From: Paenibacillus melissococcoides
GTDB lineage: Bacteria; Bacillota; Bacilli; Paenibacillales; Paenibacillaceae
Length of the DNA stretch: 64,000 nt
Assembly (NCBI GenBank): GCA_944800085.1
Contig: CALYLO010000008.1
Span: 62,001 to 126,000 of the forward strand
Direction: 5' to 3'
Below are positions 27,455 to 36,826 of this stretch, piece after piece (position 1 is the first letter of the stretch; the number at the start of each line of letters is the position of its first letter). Below the pieces are notes generated by a model. That model was not told the origin of the DNA, did no database searches, and saw only the letters and a list, made by a program, of their open reading frames with translations. The position numbers and the translations under genes were made by a program.

Positions 27455-27508
27455 AATTGATTGATAATTTATGAATCATAACTCTGACATTGATCTAAAA
27501 TTTGTAAG

Positions 27509-27680
27509 GTGTTTAAGTTTATTTCGTCTATCACTGGAAAAGACATAACTATCACTATTAATGACATTCAAAAATCAGTGTCAGTAAACCTCGCAAGTGA
27601 TAAAGGTATAGAAACTCTGAGAGCACAACTTCTTCATCATGGTTTTGAAGAGTTGATGGAAGAGCAAGAAATATTAGACC
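27509..27680 (+). pseudogene. Immunity-like fragment cut by the repeat cassette
   Basis: From GTG 27509 the frame encodes FKFISSITGKDITITINDIQ and LLHHGFEELMEEQEIL, then runs into the terminator cassette. A likely detached tail (KKAVEQLTNLFKFKNIALDV) is found past the repeat at 27838-27915. Suggests recombination at the repeat. Family unknown. Confidence 0.4.
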
Positions 27681-27780
27681 TTGATTGGCCCTGTGCCTTT
27701 CAAGGTTTCTTTTTGGGGGGGACCCAGTGCCGAATGAAGAATAGCACACATAACCCATGTATTTGTTTAAAGGGTAGTAA
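27679..27780 (+). repeat. RHS-island terminator cassette, copy 2, with conserved downstream block
   Basis: ACCTTGATTGGCCCTGTGCC then TTTCAAGGTTTCTTTTT, G-run, then ACCCAGTGCCGAATGAAG and AATAGCACACATAACCCATG. The downstream block recurs at 30763-30820 and in part at 22741-22760, so cassette and block travel together. Confidence 0.7.
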
Positions 27781-27930
27781 GGCAGCAAGAATCAGCTCTT
27801 GTTGCTGGATACAAGGTAGAATGGTTAGTTTCTGACAAGAAGGCTGTGGAGCAATTGACAAACTTGTTCAAATTTAAAAATATTGCTCTAGATGTTAAAT
27901 ACTATCCCGAGTAAAGGTTAGGTGTTGTAT

Positions 27931-28269
27931 ATGAAGATTTTACAAGAAGGCGAGTTGAAGAACTTAATTTCTGATGAAAAACTACGAAGTTTCTATAATG
28001 TAAATATTGATGATGCTCGTTTAAATGAGTTGCTCGCGTATTATTTGTTTTTTAAGAGTAATATTAGTTCAATCTCGCTTGATAAGAAAACCACTTATTA
28101 TAGTATGTACTTTTGGTATATACAGTTTAAAAAACGGTATTTTGAGGTATATGGGCATGATGAAGGGATAGAACAAGAAGGATTTAAATTATTAGAAGAG
28201 ATAGACAATCAACTTGAGGAAGGAATAGATTGGGGGCTAATTGAAAAAATTGAGCTCAAGACTGTTTAA
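27931..28269 (+). CDS. Hypothetical protein, possible orphan immunity
   Basis: ATG 27931 after AGGTG; 112 residues. Rich in Tyr, Leu and Asp/Glu (YYLFFKSNISSISLDKKTTY, YFWYIQFKKRYFEVYGHDEG). Cytosolic and acidic at the C-terminus. No family recognised; context is the immunity-gene run. Confidence 0.45.
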   Translation: MKILQEGELKNLISDEKLRSFYNVNIDDARLNELLAYYLFFKSNISSISLDKKTTYYSMYFWYIQFKKRYFEVYGHDEGIEQEGFKLLEEIDNQLEEGIDWGLIEKIELKTV

Positions 28270-28784
28270 TTAGAGTAAGAAGTGGTTTCCAATAGTACAA
28301 CCAACGAAAAAAACACTAAACAACTCGACAATCACACCTGCTAGCCAAAGGCTTATACCAACTTGAACGATAAGGAGGAATGAGCCTTTTTTCAAAGTAG
28401 GGTAAGAATATAGGCAAGAAAATAAATAACAGAGGAAAAGGCAGGATTATTAAGCTCTGATACAAGTACCATATGAGGGGACAATTGTATCTTTCAAAGT
28501 TTTTTCCCTTTAGAGTGATTTCATTATAAAAATCGTGATACTCGTTCAACTCATAAACCGGAGAATGAAGGTTGCTCGAATAAAACATATCAAGTCCGGA
28601 TCAGCATACAGCAAAGGGTAAAATACAGGCTATTTTACATCCTGATGGAAAAGGAGGGATGGAAAATTGGGGAGGTGGCAGGAAAAGAAAAAATAATACA
28701 TTTTCTTCTCTACTTATCTTGATAGACTCCAGTGTTTTATTAAAGTAAAATCCAGTTAAAAACTTTTTAATGGAAGGAAAAGAT
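28270..28784. other. Debris between immunity genes, including a toxin-tail fragment
   Basis: A terminator-like stretch lies at 28353-28393 (AAGGCT ... AGCCTT then T-run). At about 28610-28745 the + strand reads AILHPDGKGGMENWGGGRK, which looks like the end of a polymorphic toxin tip, without any start or core. No intact gene. Confidence 0.35.
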
Positions 28785-29104
28785 ATGGAAAAACTTATGG
28801 TATTGCGAAATATACTAAATAATATTGAACAATTCGAGTGGTCGGATGCGTTGTTTCTTCCAGAAGACGAGACGTGGAGTCTAGTACACAAGGTGCTATA
28901 CTCGATCCAGATGACGTGGAAGATGACAGTGATGAAGTTCCTAAATTTGCAAAGGATAATGATTTAATGTATGTATTAGATATACAAACCGTAAAAGGAA
29001 TCATCAAGAACATTTCTGAACAAAAGGCTGAGTGTACAGATAATGATTTATTTGAAGCTTTCTTATACTACTATGATAATGATGCTTTTATAGTACTAAA
29101 ATAA
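28785..29104 (+). pseudogene. DUF7716-like immunity protein, one frameshift
   Basis: Starts MEKLMVLRNILNNIEQFEW and DALFLPEDETWSL, then near 28880 the frame changes to TQGAILDPDDVEDDSDEVPK and continues DLMYVLDIQTVKGIIKNISE to the stop at 29104. Joined length about 106 residues, very acidic. RBS AAGGAAAAG. The arrangement (W...AILDPDD..ED, then helix) fits small immunity-type families. Confidence 0.55.
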
Positions 29105-29154
29105 TAGAACAACGAGAGCATAAAAATAATATTTGGTAAGTTGAGTTAATTTTG

Positions 29155-29190
29155 ACCTTGAATGCTTCAGCCATTCAAGGTTTCTTTTCT
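29155..29190 (+). terminator. RHS-island terminator cassette, copy 3
   Basis: Perfect 10-bp stem ACCTTGAATG with CATTCAAGGT (29155-29164 and 29172-29181), 7-base loop, then TTCTTTTCT. The best hairpin of the five copies. Confidence 0.85.
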
Positions 29191-29329
29191 GTGAAAATCC
29201 AAACGCACTCATGAACGATTATCGTCTTTAAAAAGCAGCAATTTTCTGAGAAATGACCATAAGATGCCCGGTCCACCTTCTTTGAAGGGGCCTTGTTTAA
29301 AATCGCTATGTTTCGTCAATGCTGTAAGG

Positions 29330-30489
29330 TTAGTTGATCTGCATGAGTGGTGCTTGTGGTCCACCTTCGATGTAAATTTGTTTGTTCTTCAGCATGTGGT
29401 AAGCAATGATAAGTATCTTACGTGAAATGGCAATGCAAGCTTTTTTCTTTCCTCGTCGTGAAGCAATCTTCCAGAACTTTGTTGCCAAGACCGTGTTTCG
29501 TGAGCGAGCGATTGCCCAAGACGCTTCGCATAGTGTCACTTTTGCATGAGGATTGCCTTTTACGCTTTTTGTACTTTTTTTTTGCCTGCACTCTCGTGGT
29601 TGCCGGGTGCTACGCCAGCCCAAGAGGCAAGGTGATCTGCGGATGGAAATTGCTCCATATCGGCCCCGATTTCTGCAAGGAGTGCTGCAGCTGTTCGTTC
29701 GCTAACACCTGGAATGGTCTGAAGCAGTTCGTACTCCGTCCGATAGGGCTCCAAGTGATCGTTAATTTCGGCTTCCAACCGAGCAATGGACTTCTCTAAG
29801 TATTCGATATGCTCCCAACAATCTTTAATCAATCGAATTTGATGCGGGGTCATCGTGCCAAAAAGAGAGTCAGTAACTTCACTTTTTTTGTTCTTGATCG
29901 AACCCTTGACGCTCGCTTCAACATCTTCCGCGTCAACGTAACCTTTTTCGATTAAGCGTTGCAACAAACTGCGCCCGGATACACCGAATACGTCTGAGAT
30001 GACACTGCCTAGCTTGACGTTACCTGCTTCAAGATACTTCTGGATTCGGTTTTTCTCCGCTGTTAGGGAGCCGATTCGTTTTTTTCGAAGTCGGCAGAGG
30101 TCCCGTAGCTCCCTTAAGTCCTCGGATGGCACAAAGCTGGGCTCAATTAGACCGACTCGAAGCAGCTTCGCGATCCATTCGGCATCACAAACATCCGTCT
30201 TGCGGCCAGGAACATTCTTAATGCGCTGCGCATTCGCCAGTACGACGGTGAAGTAGCCTTCAAGGATGTTGTAGACAGGTTTCCAATAGATTCCCGTGCT
30301 CTCCATTGCGATGTGTGTAACGCCTTGGGACTCCAGGTACTTAAGCAGTTCGAAAAGATGTTTGGTCATCGTTCCAAAGGTTCGGATCTCGCTGTGGGCC
30401 TCCCCTGCAGCATCTGTGGTCATCACACAAACGACGATTGTCTCTTGGTGAACGTCCATTCCAGCACAGCGTTCAAGCAATACTTCCAT
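29330..30489 (-). pseudogene. IS110-family transposase, homopolymer frameshift
   Basis: Read from about 30489 (MEVLLERCAGMDVHQETIVV) on the minus strand. DEDD part: GMDVHQ, ESTGIYWKPV, GRKTDVCDAEWIAKL. C-terminal part: LLQTIPGVSERTAAALLAEI and SWAGVAPGNHESAGKKK. At the following run of A (T-run at about 29574-29582 on +) the frame shifts; the next frame gives STKSVKGNPHAKVTLCEASW and ends at 29330. About 386 residues when joined. Element ends not defined. Confidence 0.85.
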
Positions 30490-30576
30490 CTTGGCTTCCC
30501 TCCATAACTGAAATACATGACGGCGGATGAATTCGAGCTTGAGCATTTTTCTGTTCGCGGTTCTCTGATTGGGCAT

Positions 30577-31151
30577 ACAGAGCCAGCACAGGTTTGTACA
30601 CAGAACTCATCCTCAACAGTTTATTTGTCGGGGTTACACCACCATTAAAAAGAACGTGTTTCGCGTCATGTAGTAGCAGTATGGGAAATAGGTCCGACCA
30701 CTAAACCCTCGCTATTTTCATGCTAGGTTTGCGAACGAGAGTTCATGAATGTTTATTTGTGGGGCTACCCAGTGTGGAATGAAGAATAGCACACATAACC
30801 CATGTATTTGTTCAAGTGGCATTAAGGCAGTAAGAATCAGGTTTGTGGCCGGCTACAAGGTAGTAAGGTTAGTTTCTGATTAATTGACAAATTACTTTCA
30901 GGTTCAGGAGAATGGGTTATCTTCAATCAGCATGGAATGGTAGAGTCCGAATTGCGAATTGCCCTGCGATATTAAATTAAAAACTGATAGCAAATATGTA
31001 TTTTAATAAATTAAATGAATTTCCCAAAATAAGATATTAATGGTATTCCGACTCTCGAGTAACATTTACCCAAATGAGCGGTCTAATATTTGCGGTAAAT
31101 TATTATTTGCATGCAAAACGGAAGGACACATGGTTTTTGAATGCCCTCACG
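30577..31151. other. Remnants with repeat block between IS110 and RHS fragment
   Basis: Holds the conserved block GGGGCTACCCAGTG(TG)GAATGAAG at about 30762-30785 with AATAGCACACATAACCCATG. A short immunity-like tail (GEWVIFNQHGMVESELRIAL) ends near 30975. No intact gene. Confidence 0.4.
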
Positions 31152-32154
31152 ACCTATGCGAAGGTCGAGAAGCCGGACGGCAGCTATGTCCGCCACGAAA
31201 TACGACCCGGAAGGGCTGCGCAGCGTCATATGCGAGAACGGCGTCACCAGCCGCTTCGTGTTCGACGGCTGGAATATGGTGAACGAGCTGGACGAGGAGT
31301 GGAACGCGAAGGCCTCCTATGTGCGCGGCCATGAATTGGTGGCGCAAGTGGGCGGCCTTGGAGACGCCTACTACTACCTGAACAATCAGCACGGCGACGT
31401 CGTGCATATCACGAACCGGCTGGGCGGCATCGTCAACAGCTACGAGTACGACGCCTTCGGCCATACCTTGTCCGCCACCGAAGGCATCCCGAACCGCTTC
31501 AACTACGCGGGCGAGCAGTTCGACCCCGTCACGCAGCAATATTACCTGCGCGCGCGGTTCTACAACCCGATCATTGCCCGGTTCACCCAGGAGGACGAGT
31601 ACCGCGGCGACGGCCTGAACCTGTACGCGTACGTGGGCAACAACCCGATAAAATATATAGATCCGAGCGGGTATAGCAGCCAGAATGTTGGTTGCGGTGG
31701 TGGCGGTAAGAAGGAAGGGCCTTATGCGGGGACGGGTAAACCTAATATTTCACAAAGACATGATGAAATTGCTCATGGTGGATATTATAGTCGACAAGAA
31801 TTTAGAAGTAAGATTTATAACGCAACTTACACAGAGCATGGATACAAACATTTAAAGGCGAAAACTTCAGATGAAGCAAAACTATTCAGTGAAACAGGTA
31901 GGAAACAAGCTCAATATCTGCCGCATATTAATAATAGAACTCTTGAAAAAGAGGCCTTAAACAAAGGGGTATTTGTTCAAGGAGATAAGGGTGCAACCTA
32001 TTTCATATATGACGCTGGTAGACCTGTAGGTTATGATCTAGGAGTTGAAACTTCTTGGGTAAGGGCTGAACTAACTTCGGGTGGTGTATATCACGGACAC
32101 CCAATAGCAGGTAAGCGATTAGAAGACTATCTAAAATTAGCTAAGCCTAGATAA
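31152..32154 (+). pseudogene. RHS C-terminal fragment with a different toxin tip
   Basis: Begins at TYAKVEKPDGSYVRHE, copying the region at about 24118-24190; one extra A at about 31198 shifts the frame. The rest of the core (EGLRSVICENG to YVGNNPIKYIDPSGY) is nearly identical to 24199-24660. The tip after GGGGKKEGPYAGTGKPN is new: TYTEHGYKHLKAK, LPHINNRTLEKEAL, GDKGATYFIYDAGRPVGYDL and a final VYHGHPIAGKR. It may be an RNase-like BECR-type toxin, a weak guess. No start for expression is evident. Confidence 0.75.
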
Positions 32155-32175
32155 TATCTCAAATGAGGTGAACTC

Positions 32176-32535
32176 ATGAAAATTAAAAAGGAACCACCAG
32201 CATTTAAACTACAGCCATTAAGAATACCGTCGAGTTGGGAGATTAGTTATAACTCGTTTGTTGAACTAGACCCAGTGATATTAAATGACGATGAAAAAGA
32301 AAAATGGATTAATTTCACAGAAAACTTACTTCAGGTTAAACACATTAAATATAATATATTTGTAGACGTTGGTTGGTATCCTGAAGGAGACCCCTCTGGT
32401 TCGTATGGTCTAGAGCTCATTAAAAACAATGACTGGAGAAATCCACTACTCTCATTTGATACCAAAAAGAAAGATGAAATTGTTGAAAAAATCGAATTGT
32501 TACTGTGGCAAGTTGGCGAAGGTTATTACAATTAA
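32176..32535 (+). CDS. Probable immunity protein for the 31-32 kb tip
   Basis: 119 residues; GAGGTG before ATG, 21 bases after the tip stop. Acidic, with PSSWEISYNSFVELDP, VDVGWYPEGDPSGSYGLELI and a C-terminal helix. Position right behind the toxin tip is the main support; family not recognised. Confidence 0.6.
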   Translation: MKIKKEPPAFKLQPLRIPSSWEISYNSFVELDPVILNDDEKEKWINFTENLLQVKHIKYNIFVDVGWYPEGDPSGSYGLELIKNNDWRNPLLSFDTKKKDEIVEKIELLLWQVGEGYYN

Positions 32536-32547
32536 ATTTTTTACTCA

Positions 32548-32587
32548 CCTTGATTTGGTTTCATACCTTTCAAGGTTTCTTTTTTTG
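32548..32587 (+). terminator. RHS-island terminator cassette, copy 4
   Basis: ACCTTGATTTGGTTTCATAC then CTTTCAAGGTTTCTTTTTTT; stem ACCTTGA/TCAAGGT. Ends the toxin-immunity pair. Confidence 0.75.
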
Positions 32588-32823
32588 AAAGGATGGTTGA
32601 CGAATAAACTTAGTACCGCATGCCTGAATTTTATCCTGAATAATGTTTTTCTGTTACATTGAACATTGTAGTATGACAGACCGTTACAAGTAGAACTCAT
32701 CCTTCAACCCAATAGACTGCGTCATGACGGACTCGGGAACGTTATTACGCCCCAGTGCTTAAATGCTTCCTGAACTGAAGCGTAATCCAAGGTGATCTAA
32801 CGGAAGGCCAGACCCTGAAGCGT
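32588..32823. other. Gene-free spacer
   Basis: No coding frame of note. Contains a stretch (AGAACTCATCCTTCAACC) resembling one at about 30605, possibly part of the same intergenic repeat family. Confidence 0.3.
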
Positions 32824-33386
32824 TATGCGCATTTATACGGGGAATGCGAAGCTGGCCAATGAAAATGGCCTCGCAAGCCGTTTCATGAATGGCTGGAATC
32901 TGATCGCGAACTGGACGGAGAGATCAAGTCAAGACATCCTATGTGCGCGGACATGAACTGCTTGCACAGGTGAATAGGCAAGGAGATGCCTGCTACTACC
33001 TGAACAACCAGCACGGCGACGTCGTGCATATCACGAACCGGCTGGGCGGCATCGTCAACAGCTACGAGTACGACGCCTTCGGCCATACCTTGTCCGCCAC
33101 CGAAGGCATCCCGAACCGCTTTCGCTACGCGGGCGAGCAGTTCGACCCCGTCACGCGACAATATTACCTGCGCGCGCGGTTCTACAACCCGGTCATTGCC
33201 CGGTTCACCCAAGAGGACGAGTACCGCGGCGACGGCCTGAACCTGTACGCATACGTGGGCAACAACCCGATAAGGTATGTGGACCCGAGCGGGTATTCGT
33301 GTGAGGAAAAAGGGAATGTTTATGGCAAGGGTGATAAGAAGGAAGGGCCTTATAAGGGTGGAGCTGTTAAGAAGACCGATGAGCTA
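32824..33386 (+). pseudogene. Third RHS C-terminal fragment, cut by IS5-type element
   Basis: Fragments RIYTGNAKLANENGLASRFM and, after a shift near 32935, KTSYVRGHELLAQVNRQGDA lead into the conserved core end (YYLNNQHGDVVHITNRLGG to YVGNNPIRYVDPSGY). The tip has only CEEKGNVYGKGDKKEGPYKG and about 10 residues before the insertion at 33387. Upstream core diverges from the other copies, so this is from a different RHS gene. Confidence 0.75.
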
Positions 33387-34217
33387 GAGCGTGTATGCAA
33401 ACCTTAAGCCAACCAGATCATGGAAGAGGCCAGCTTTATGAAGGCAACAAAAGTACAGGCCAATTTATCGTAGCGAGTTGCCAGCCGACGATTATGTTTG
33501 AGTTTGTTGAATAGGCATTCGACCAGATGACGCTCTTTATACAACCACCAGTCGGTTGTACGTTGGATCGTGCGATTCTTCTTACTGGGAATGACGGAAT
33601 GGGCCCGTTTCTCTTCCAAAAGTGCAATGATTTTATCGGTATCGTATCCGCGATCCGCCAAAACCTGTTTCCCTTGTCTGTCTAGGGTTTGCAAGATCTC
33701 ATAACCCGTTACGCAATCATTGATGTTGCCTGCGGTTACTTCGAAGCGCAACGGATTGCCAAGGCCGTCTACAACGGCATGAATCTTGCTGGTTAAGCCT
33801 CCGCGTGATCGTCCGATGGCTTCGAATTGCTGCCCCCTTTTGCCCCTGCGCCGTGTTGGTGAACACGAACGATGAAGCATCGAGCATAACGCTTTCGTCA
33901 TCGGGATCGGCAGCCAGAACGTCTAGCATTCGATCAAAGATGCCTGCTTTCTCCCAGCGGCGGAAACGGCTGTAGACACTGCTCTAGGAGCCATAATATT
34001 CTGGCAAGTCTCGCCAAGGCGCACCAGAACGAATCACCCAAAGCATGGCATTGAACATTTTTCGGTTGTCGATTGCCGGACGTCCACCCTGTGGTTTCCG
34101 TTCCGGTGGCAAAAGGTCTTTGAGTCGTTCCCATTGGTCATCTCGTATCTCATATCGTCTTCTCATAGGATAAGTTTACCAGATATTTGGCTATTTTGAT
34201 AGTTTGCATACACGCCC
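33387..34217 (-). mobile_element. IS5-family element, copy 2, inactive
   Basis: 831 bp, same element as 20258-21089, reversed. TA duplication at 33385-33386 and 34218-34219. The end at 33387 has one base change (GAGCGTG for GGGCGTG). The transposase carries lesions (see next entry). Confidence 0.9.
33404..34166 (-). pseudogene. IS5-family transposase with nonsense and 1-base deletion
   Basis: Same protein as copy 1, but orfA has TAG in place of the Trp codon after EYYGS, and one base is lost in the GATGCTTC-ATCG stretch (copy 1 has GATGCTTCCATCG). orfB frame from TSKIHAVVDGLGNPLRFEV to the end is preserved. Not functional alone; could be mobilised by copy 1. Confidence 0.88.
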
Positions 34218-34281
34218 TAATACTAAACATTATGTAAGTGAGTGGCATCAAACTAAGAATTATATGTTTTTGAATCGTGAA

Positions 34282-35109
34282 GAGTCTGTAAAATATTTTG
34301 TGTAAACACTCAAACCTACTAAAATGAAGGTAGAAGAAAGGGTGGGAGTACACATGGGATTGTGGTCGAAGGAGCAACTTAGAGCGTTTATCAAGGAGAA
34401 TAACCTGACGGCAACAAGGACGTACTGGGCATGTGGATTGGCGAGAACGAGTATGCGAAGTTCTGGCTTAGCGTGCTCAACGACCTCAAGAACCGCGGGG
34501 TCCAGGATATCCTGATCCCATGCGTCGATAACCTGACCGGCTTCTCTCAAGCGATTACGGCCTGCTACCCGAAGACCGAGATTCAGAAGTGTATCATCCA
34601 CCAGATCCGCAATTCGACACGCTACGTGTCCTACAAGGATCTCAAGAAGGTAACGGCGGATCTGAAGCCCATCTACAAGGCCGTGACAGAAGAAATGGCC
34701 CTTGTGGAACGGGACCGCTTCGAAGAAACGTGGGGAACCAAGTACCCGCTTATCGTCCGCTCGTGGCGCACCAATGGGGACGAACTGGCCACGTTCTTCA
34801 AGTATCCGCCGGAAATCCGGAAGCTCATCTACACGACGAACAGGATCGAGAGCTACCATCGCCAGCTCCGCAAGGTGACCAAAGGCAAGAGTATCTTCCC
34901 GACGGACGAAGCGTTGCTGAAGATGCTGTATCTGGTCACCATGGATGTCACCCGCAAATGGACGGGCCGTGTCCAAAATTGGGGACAGATGCTATTACAA
35001 CTCTCGGTCTTCTTCCCCGAGCGCATCGGCCAGCATTTGCCGTGAAAGTTGTTCTCCCCCATGGGGGAGAATCTTTATCACGAGTTTACACAAAATTCTT
35101 GACAGACCC
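34282..35109 (+). mobile_element. IS256-family element with internal deletion
   Basis: 828 bp. Left end GAGTCTGTAAAATATTTTGT and right end inward GGGTCTGTCAAGAATTTTGT, both followed by GTAAAC, are the imperfect IS256-type terminal repeats. Full IS256 relatives are near 1.3 kb. No 8-base target duplication found (ATCGTGAA against GATTAACG), which hints at a later rearrangement. Confidence 0.8.
34354..35045 (+). pseudogene. Mutator-type (IS256) transposase, deleted
   Basis: The first 20 codons (LWSKEQLRAFIKENNLT) join directly to the middle of the protein, where the frame changes, at about 34410-34430 (VLGMWIGENEYAKFW). The remaining 205 residues keep LIPCVDNLTGFSQAI and the C-terminal TTNRIESYHRQLRKVTKGK to LP end. 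About half of the protein, including the first catalytic Asp, is missing. Confidence 0.85.
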
Positions 35110-35318
35110 GATTAACGAGTTCACATTCATTTTTACAATACCGAGCGATATCAGGGGATACTAAAGAAGATGACCCCTAACGAATTTAGGAATCATCTTC
35201 TGGCAGCGTAGTGTTTTTTACCTATCCGCGCTAAGGGTCATATTTTTGTTTTATTTTTTAATATTTTTACTTGATTGATATTTTGGTTTATTAATATACT
35301 TTTTGTTTCAAAAAATCA
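35110..35318. other. AT-rich spacer with hairpin
   Basis: GAAGATGACCCCTAA with TTAGGAATCATCTTC at about 35165-35202 is a strong imperfect hairpin that could end transcripts from either side. No gene. Confidence 0.45.
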
Positions 35319-35786
35319 TTATTCATATGACCATTTACTATTAATTATTTTACCTCCAGTACTTGTTGTACCTCCTTTATATAATCGGTATACATATGTC
35401 CACGTTAATCCTGTTCCTTTTTCTTTAGCGGTTTTAAACTGATTATTATTATTCCAAGCCATACCATTTAAAGTCAATGCCAAACCTAGCGGTTGATTTA
35501 CATATCCTGCAACAAGTGTAATCAATCCATATTCATTACTAGTATATTTATCGATGTTTTCTATGACATTTATAACGTCACTCTTACTCCATTTTGCTGT
35601 AATATGATAATCTTTATATTTTTCGCCGCATATTTTTCCCAGATTAGTAATTTTACAATCTTGTTTCCATTCGGAAGCATCTTGTGAATGTGAACCAGCA
35701 CTTACTGGAACTGGTTTGATTGTACCCATAATTCCGAAAAATAACAAAATTATTGATAAAAATGATATACCAGTTCTTTTTGCCAT
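35319..35786 (-). CDS. Small secreted protein of unknown family
   Basis: 155 residues from the ATG that follows AAGGAGGAAATATCT on the minus strand; upstream codons of the frame are ignored. Signal peptide: TGISFLSIILLFFGIMGTI, cleavage likely after VSAG. The mature part (about 120 residues) has two Cys in WKQDCKITNLGKICGEKY, a central hydrophobic stretch (LITLVAGYVNQPLGLALTL) and a Tyr/Gly/Thr-rich end. It could be a bacteriocin or inhibitor-like protein, but no family is recognised. Intact in a region of pseudogenes. Confidence 0.75.
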   Translation of the reverse strand: MAKRTGISFLSIILLFFGIMGTIKPVPVSAGSHSQDASEWKQDCKITNLGKICGEKYKDYHITAKWSKSDVINVIENIDKYTSNEYGLITLVAGYVNQPLGLALTLNGMAWNNNNQFKTAKEKGTGLTWTYVYRLYKGGTTSTGGKIINSKWSYE

Positions 35787-36000
35787 AGATATTTCCTCCT
35801 TATGTTTTTCCATATAATAGGGGAGTATATAATAACTTATTTTGGATGTCAACCATGGTTCTACAATAAACTGACATTTCATTCATGGTTTCCAAGAACA
35901 CTCTTTGCATTTGTTTGCCTATGCTTGCTTCCCCCGTTTCTAAATATTGATTGAAGCTGAATCAAAGTTCTTAGCATTCATCGGGTGCTCCTTCTCGTTT

Positions 36001-36102
36001 AAGATGGCGCTCCATTTATCCGGGAAGAGCTACGTCGTCGCCGACAGTAGCAAGTGGAACAAGGTCTGCTTTGTACAATTCTCAACAACAAGACGAAAGT
36101 AA
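36001..36102 (+). pseudogene. DeoR-family regulator C-terminal remnant
   Basis: Reads KMALHLSGKSYVVADSSKWN then KVCFVQFS before a stop. This matches the effector-domain end of DeoR/FruR sugar regulators (VVADSSKF.K..FV.F). It precedes fruK and fruA pieces in the natural operon order fruR-fruK-fruA. Confidence 0.65.
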
Positions 36103-36129
36103 TACAGGTTGTGACCTAAATGTTCTAGC

Positions 36130-36366
36130 GTGCCGACGAAAGCCCGCGGATTTGTCGGCGGCTTTACGGGACAGTACATTCAAGACGGTTTGAATAACGA
36201 CGAAGGCATCGAGACCGATTTTGTGAAGGTCGAAAGAGATATCCGAATTAACATCAAGCTGAAGACCGGGGAAGAGACCGAGATCAATGGCGCAGGTCCC
36301 GTCGCCTCGGAAGATAAGGTCTATGAACTGTTGCCCAACCAACAGGACTGGGAGAATTTTTTAATG
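36130..36366 (+). pseudogene. fruK: 1-phosphofructokinase fragment
   Basis: About 75 codons: GFVGGFTGQYIQDGLNNDEG, IETDFVKVERDIRINIKLKT and GEETEINGAGP are the typical FruK/PfkB stretch (residues about 60-115 of a normal protein of about 300). Both ends are lost. An extra residue in the NNDEG part shows drift. Confidence 0.8.
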
Positions 36367-36382
36367 TGAAGATTGACTCCAG

Positions 36383-36535
36383 ATGGCCTTCGGCATTACG
36401 CTCCCTGCTTCACACGGGGGAATCTTCGTCATCGCTTTAGTCAATAAGCCATTCCTCTATCTTCTGGCGATATTGATCGGTTCGATCATATCCGCTCTTA
36501 CGCTTGGCGTATGGAAGAAGACAGTAAGAGTCTAA
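36383..36535 (+). pseudogene. fruA: Fructose PTS EIIC C-terminal fragment
   Basis: MAFGITLPASHGGIFVIALV then NKPFLYLLAILIGSIISALT and a short Lys-rich end, the last 50 residues of a FruA EIIC domain. Follows the fruK fragment in the same direction. The loss of most of both genes points to deletions within a former fructose operon. Confidence 0.8.
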
Positions 36536-36550
36536 TTTGTTCCAACTATA

Positions 36551-36593
36551 ACGGCCGTTCCAAGCATGCAAACCCTCGGAACGGTCTTTTTCT
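36551..36593 (+). terminator. Terminator of the former fru operon
   Basis: CCGTTCC paired with GGAACGG around a loop of about 17 bases, then TCTTTTTCTC. Confidence 0.65.
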
Positions 36594-36607
36594 CATTAAA
36601 AAGGAAC

Positions 36608-36759
36608 GATTTTCAAGCATGGAGGTGACGGAAGCTGCCGAGGCGGTTGGAATCGAGAATATGGCGCATTTTTACGAGTTTTTAAAAAATTTACGGGCTG
36701 CAACCTAAGGAGTATACCGCCAAGCTGGAAGCAGCAACCCGTTGATCGAGGTCCAAGAG
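36608..36759 (+). pseudogene. AraC-type DNA-binding domain remnant
   Basis: FSSMEVTEAAEAVGIENMAH followed by FYEFLKN fits the second HTH of AraC regulators (IAxxVGFxxxxxFxxxFKKxxG). A frameshift in the A-run near 36685 separates it from a tail GSSNPLIEVQE. Only about 45 codons remain. Confidence 0.5.
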
Positions 36760-36826
36760 TGAATCTCGACAAAGGCCATTCGCAAGACAAGGATCGTCCC
36801 CGGCGTAACGAGAGAATAAAACGTTA

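Noticed and set aside
28316..28588. Minus-strand frame with hydrophobic stretch
   Set aside because: No RBS and it overlaps a plus-strand terminator-like hairpin; not strong enough to call.
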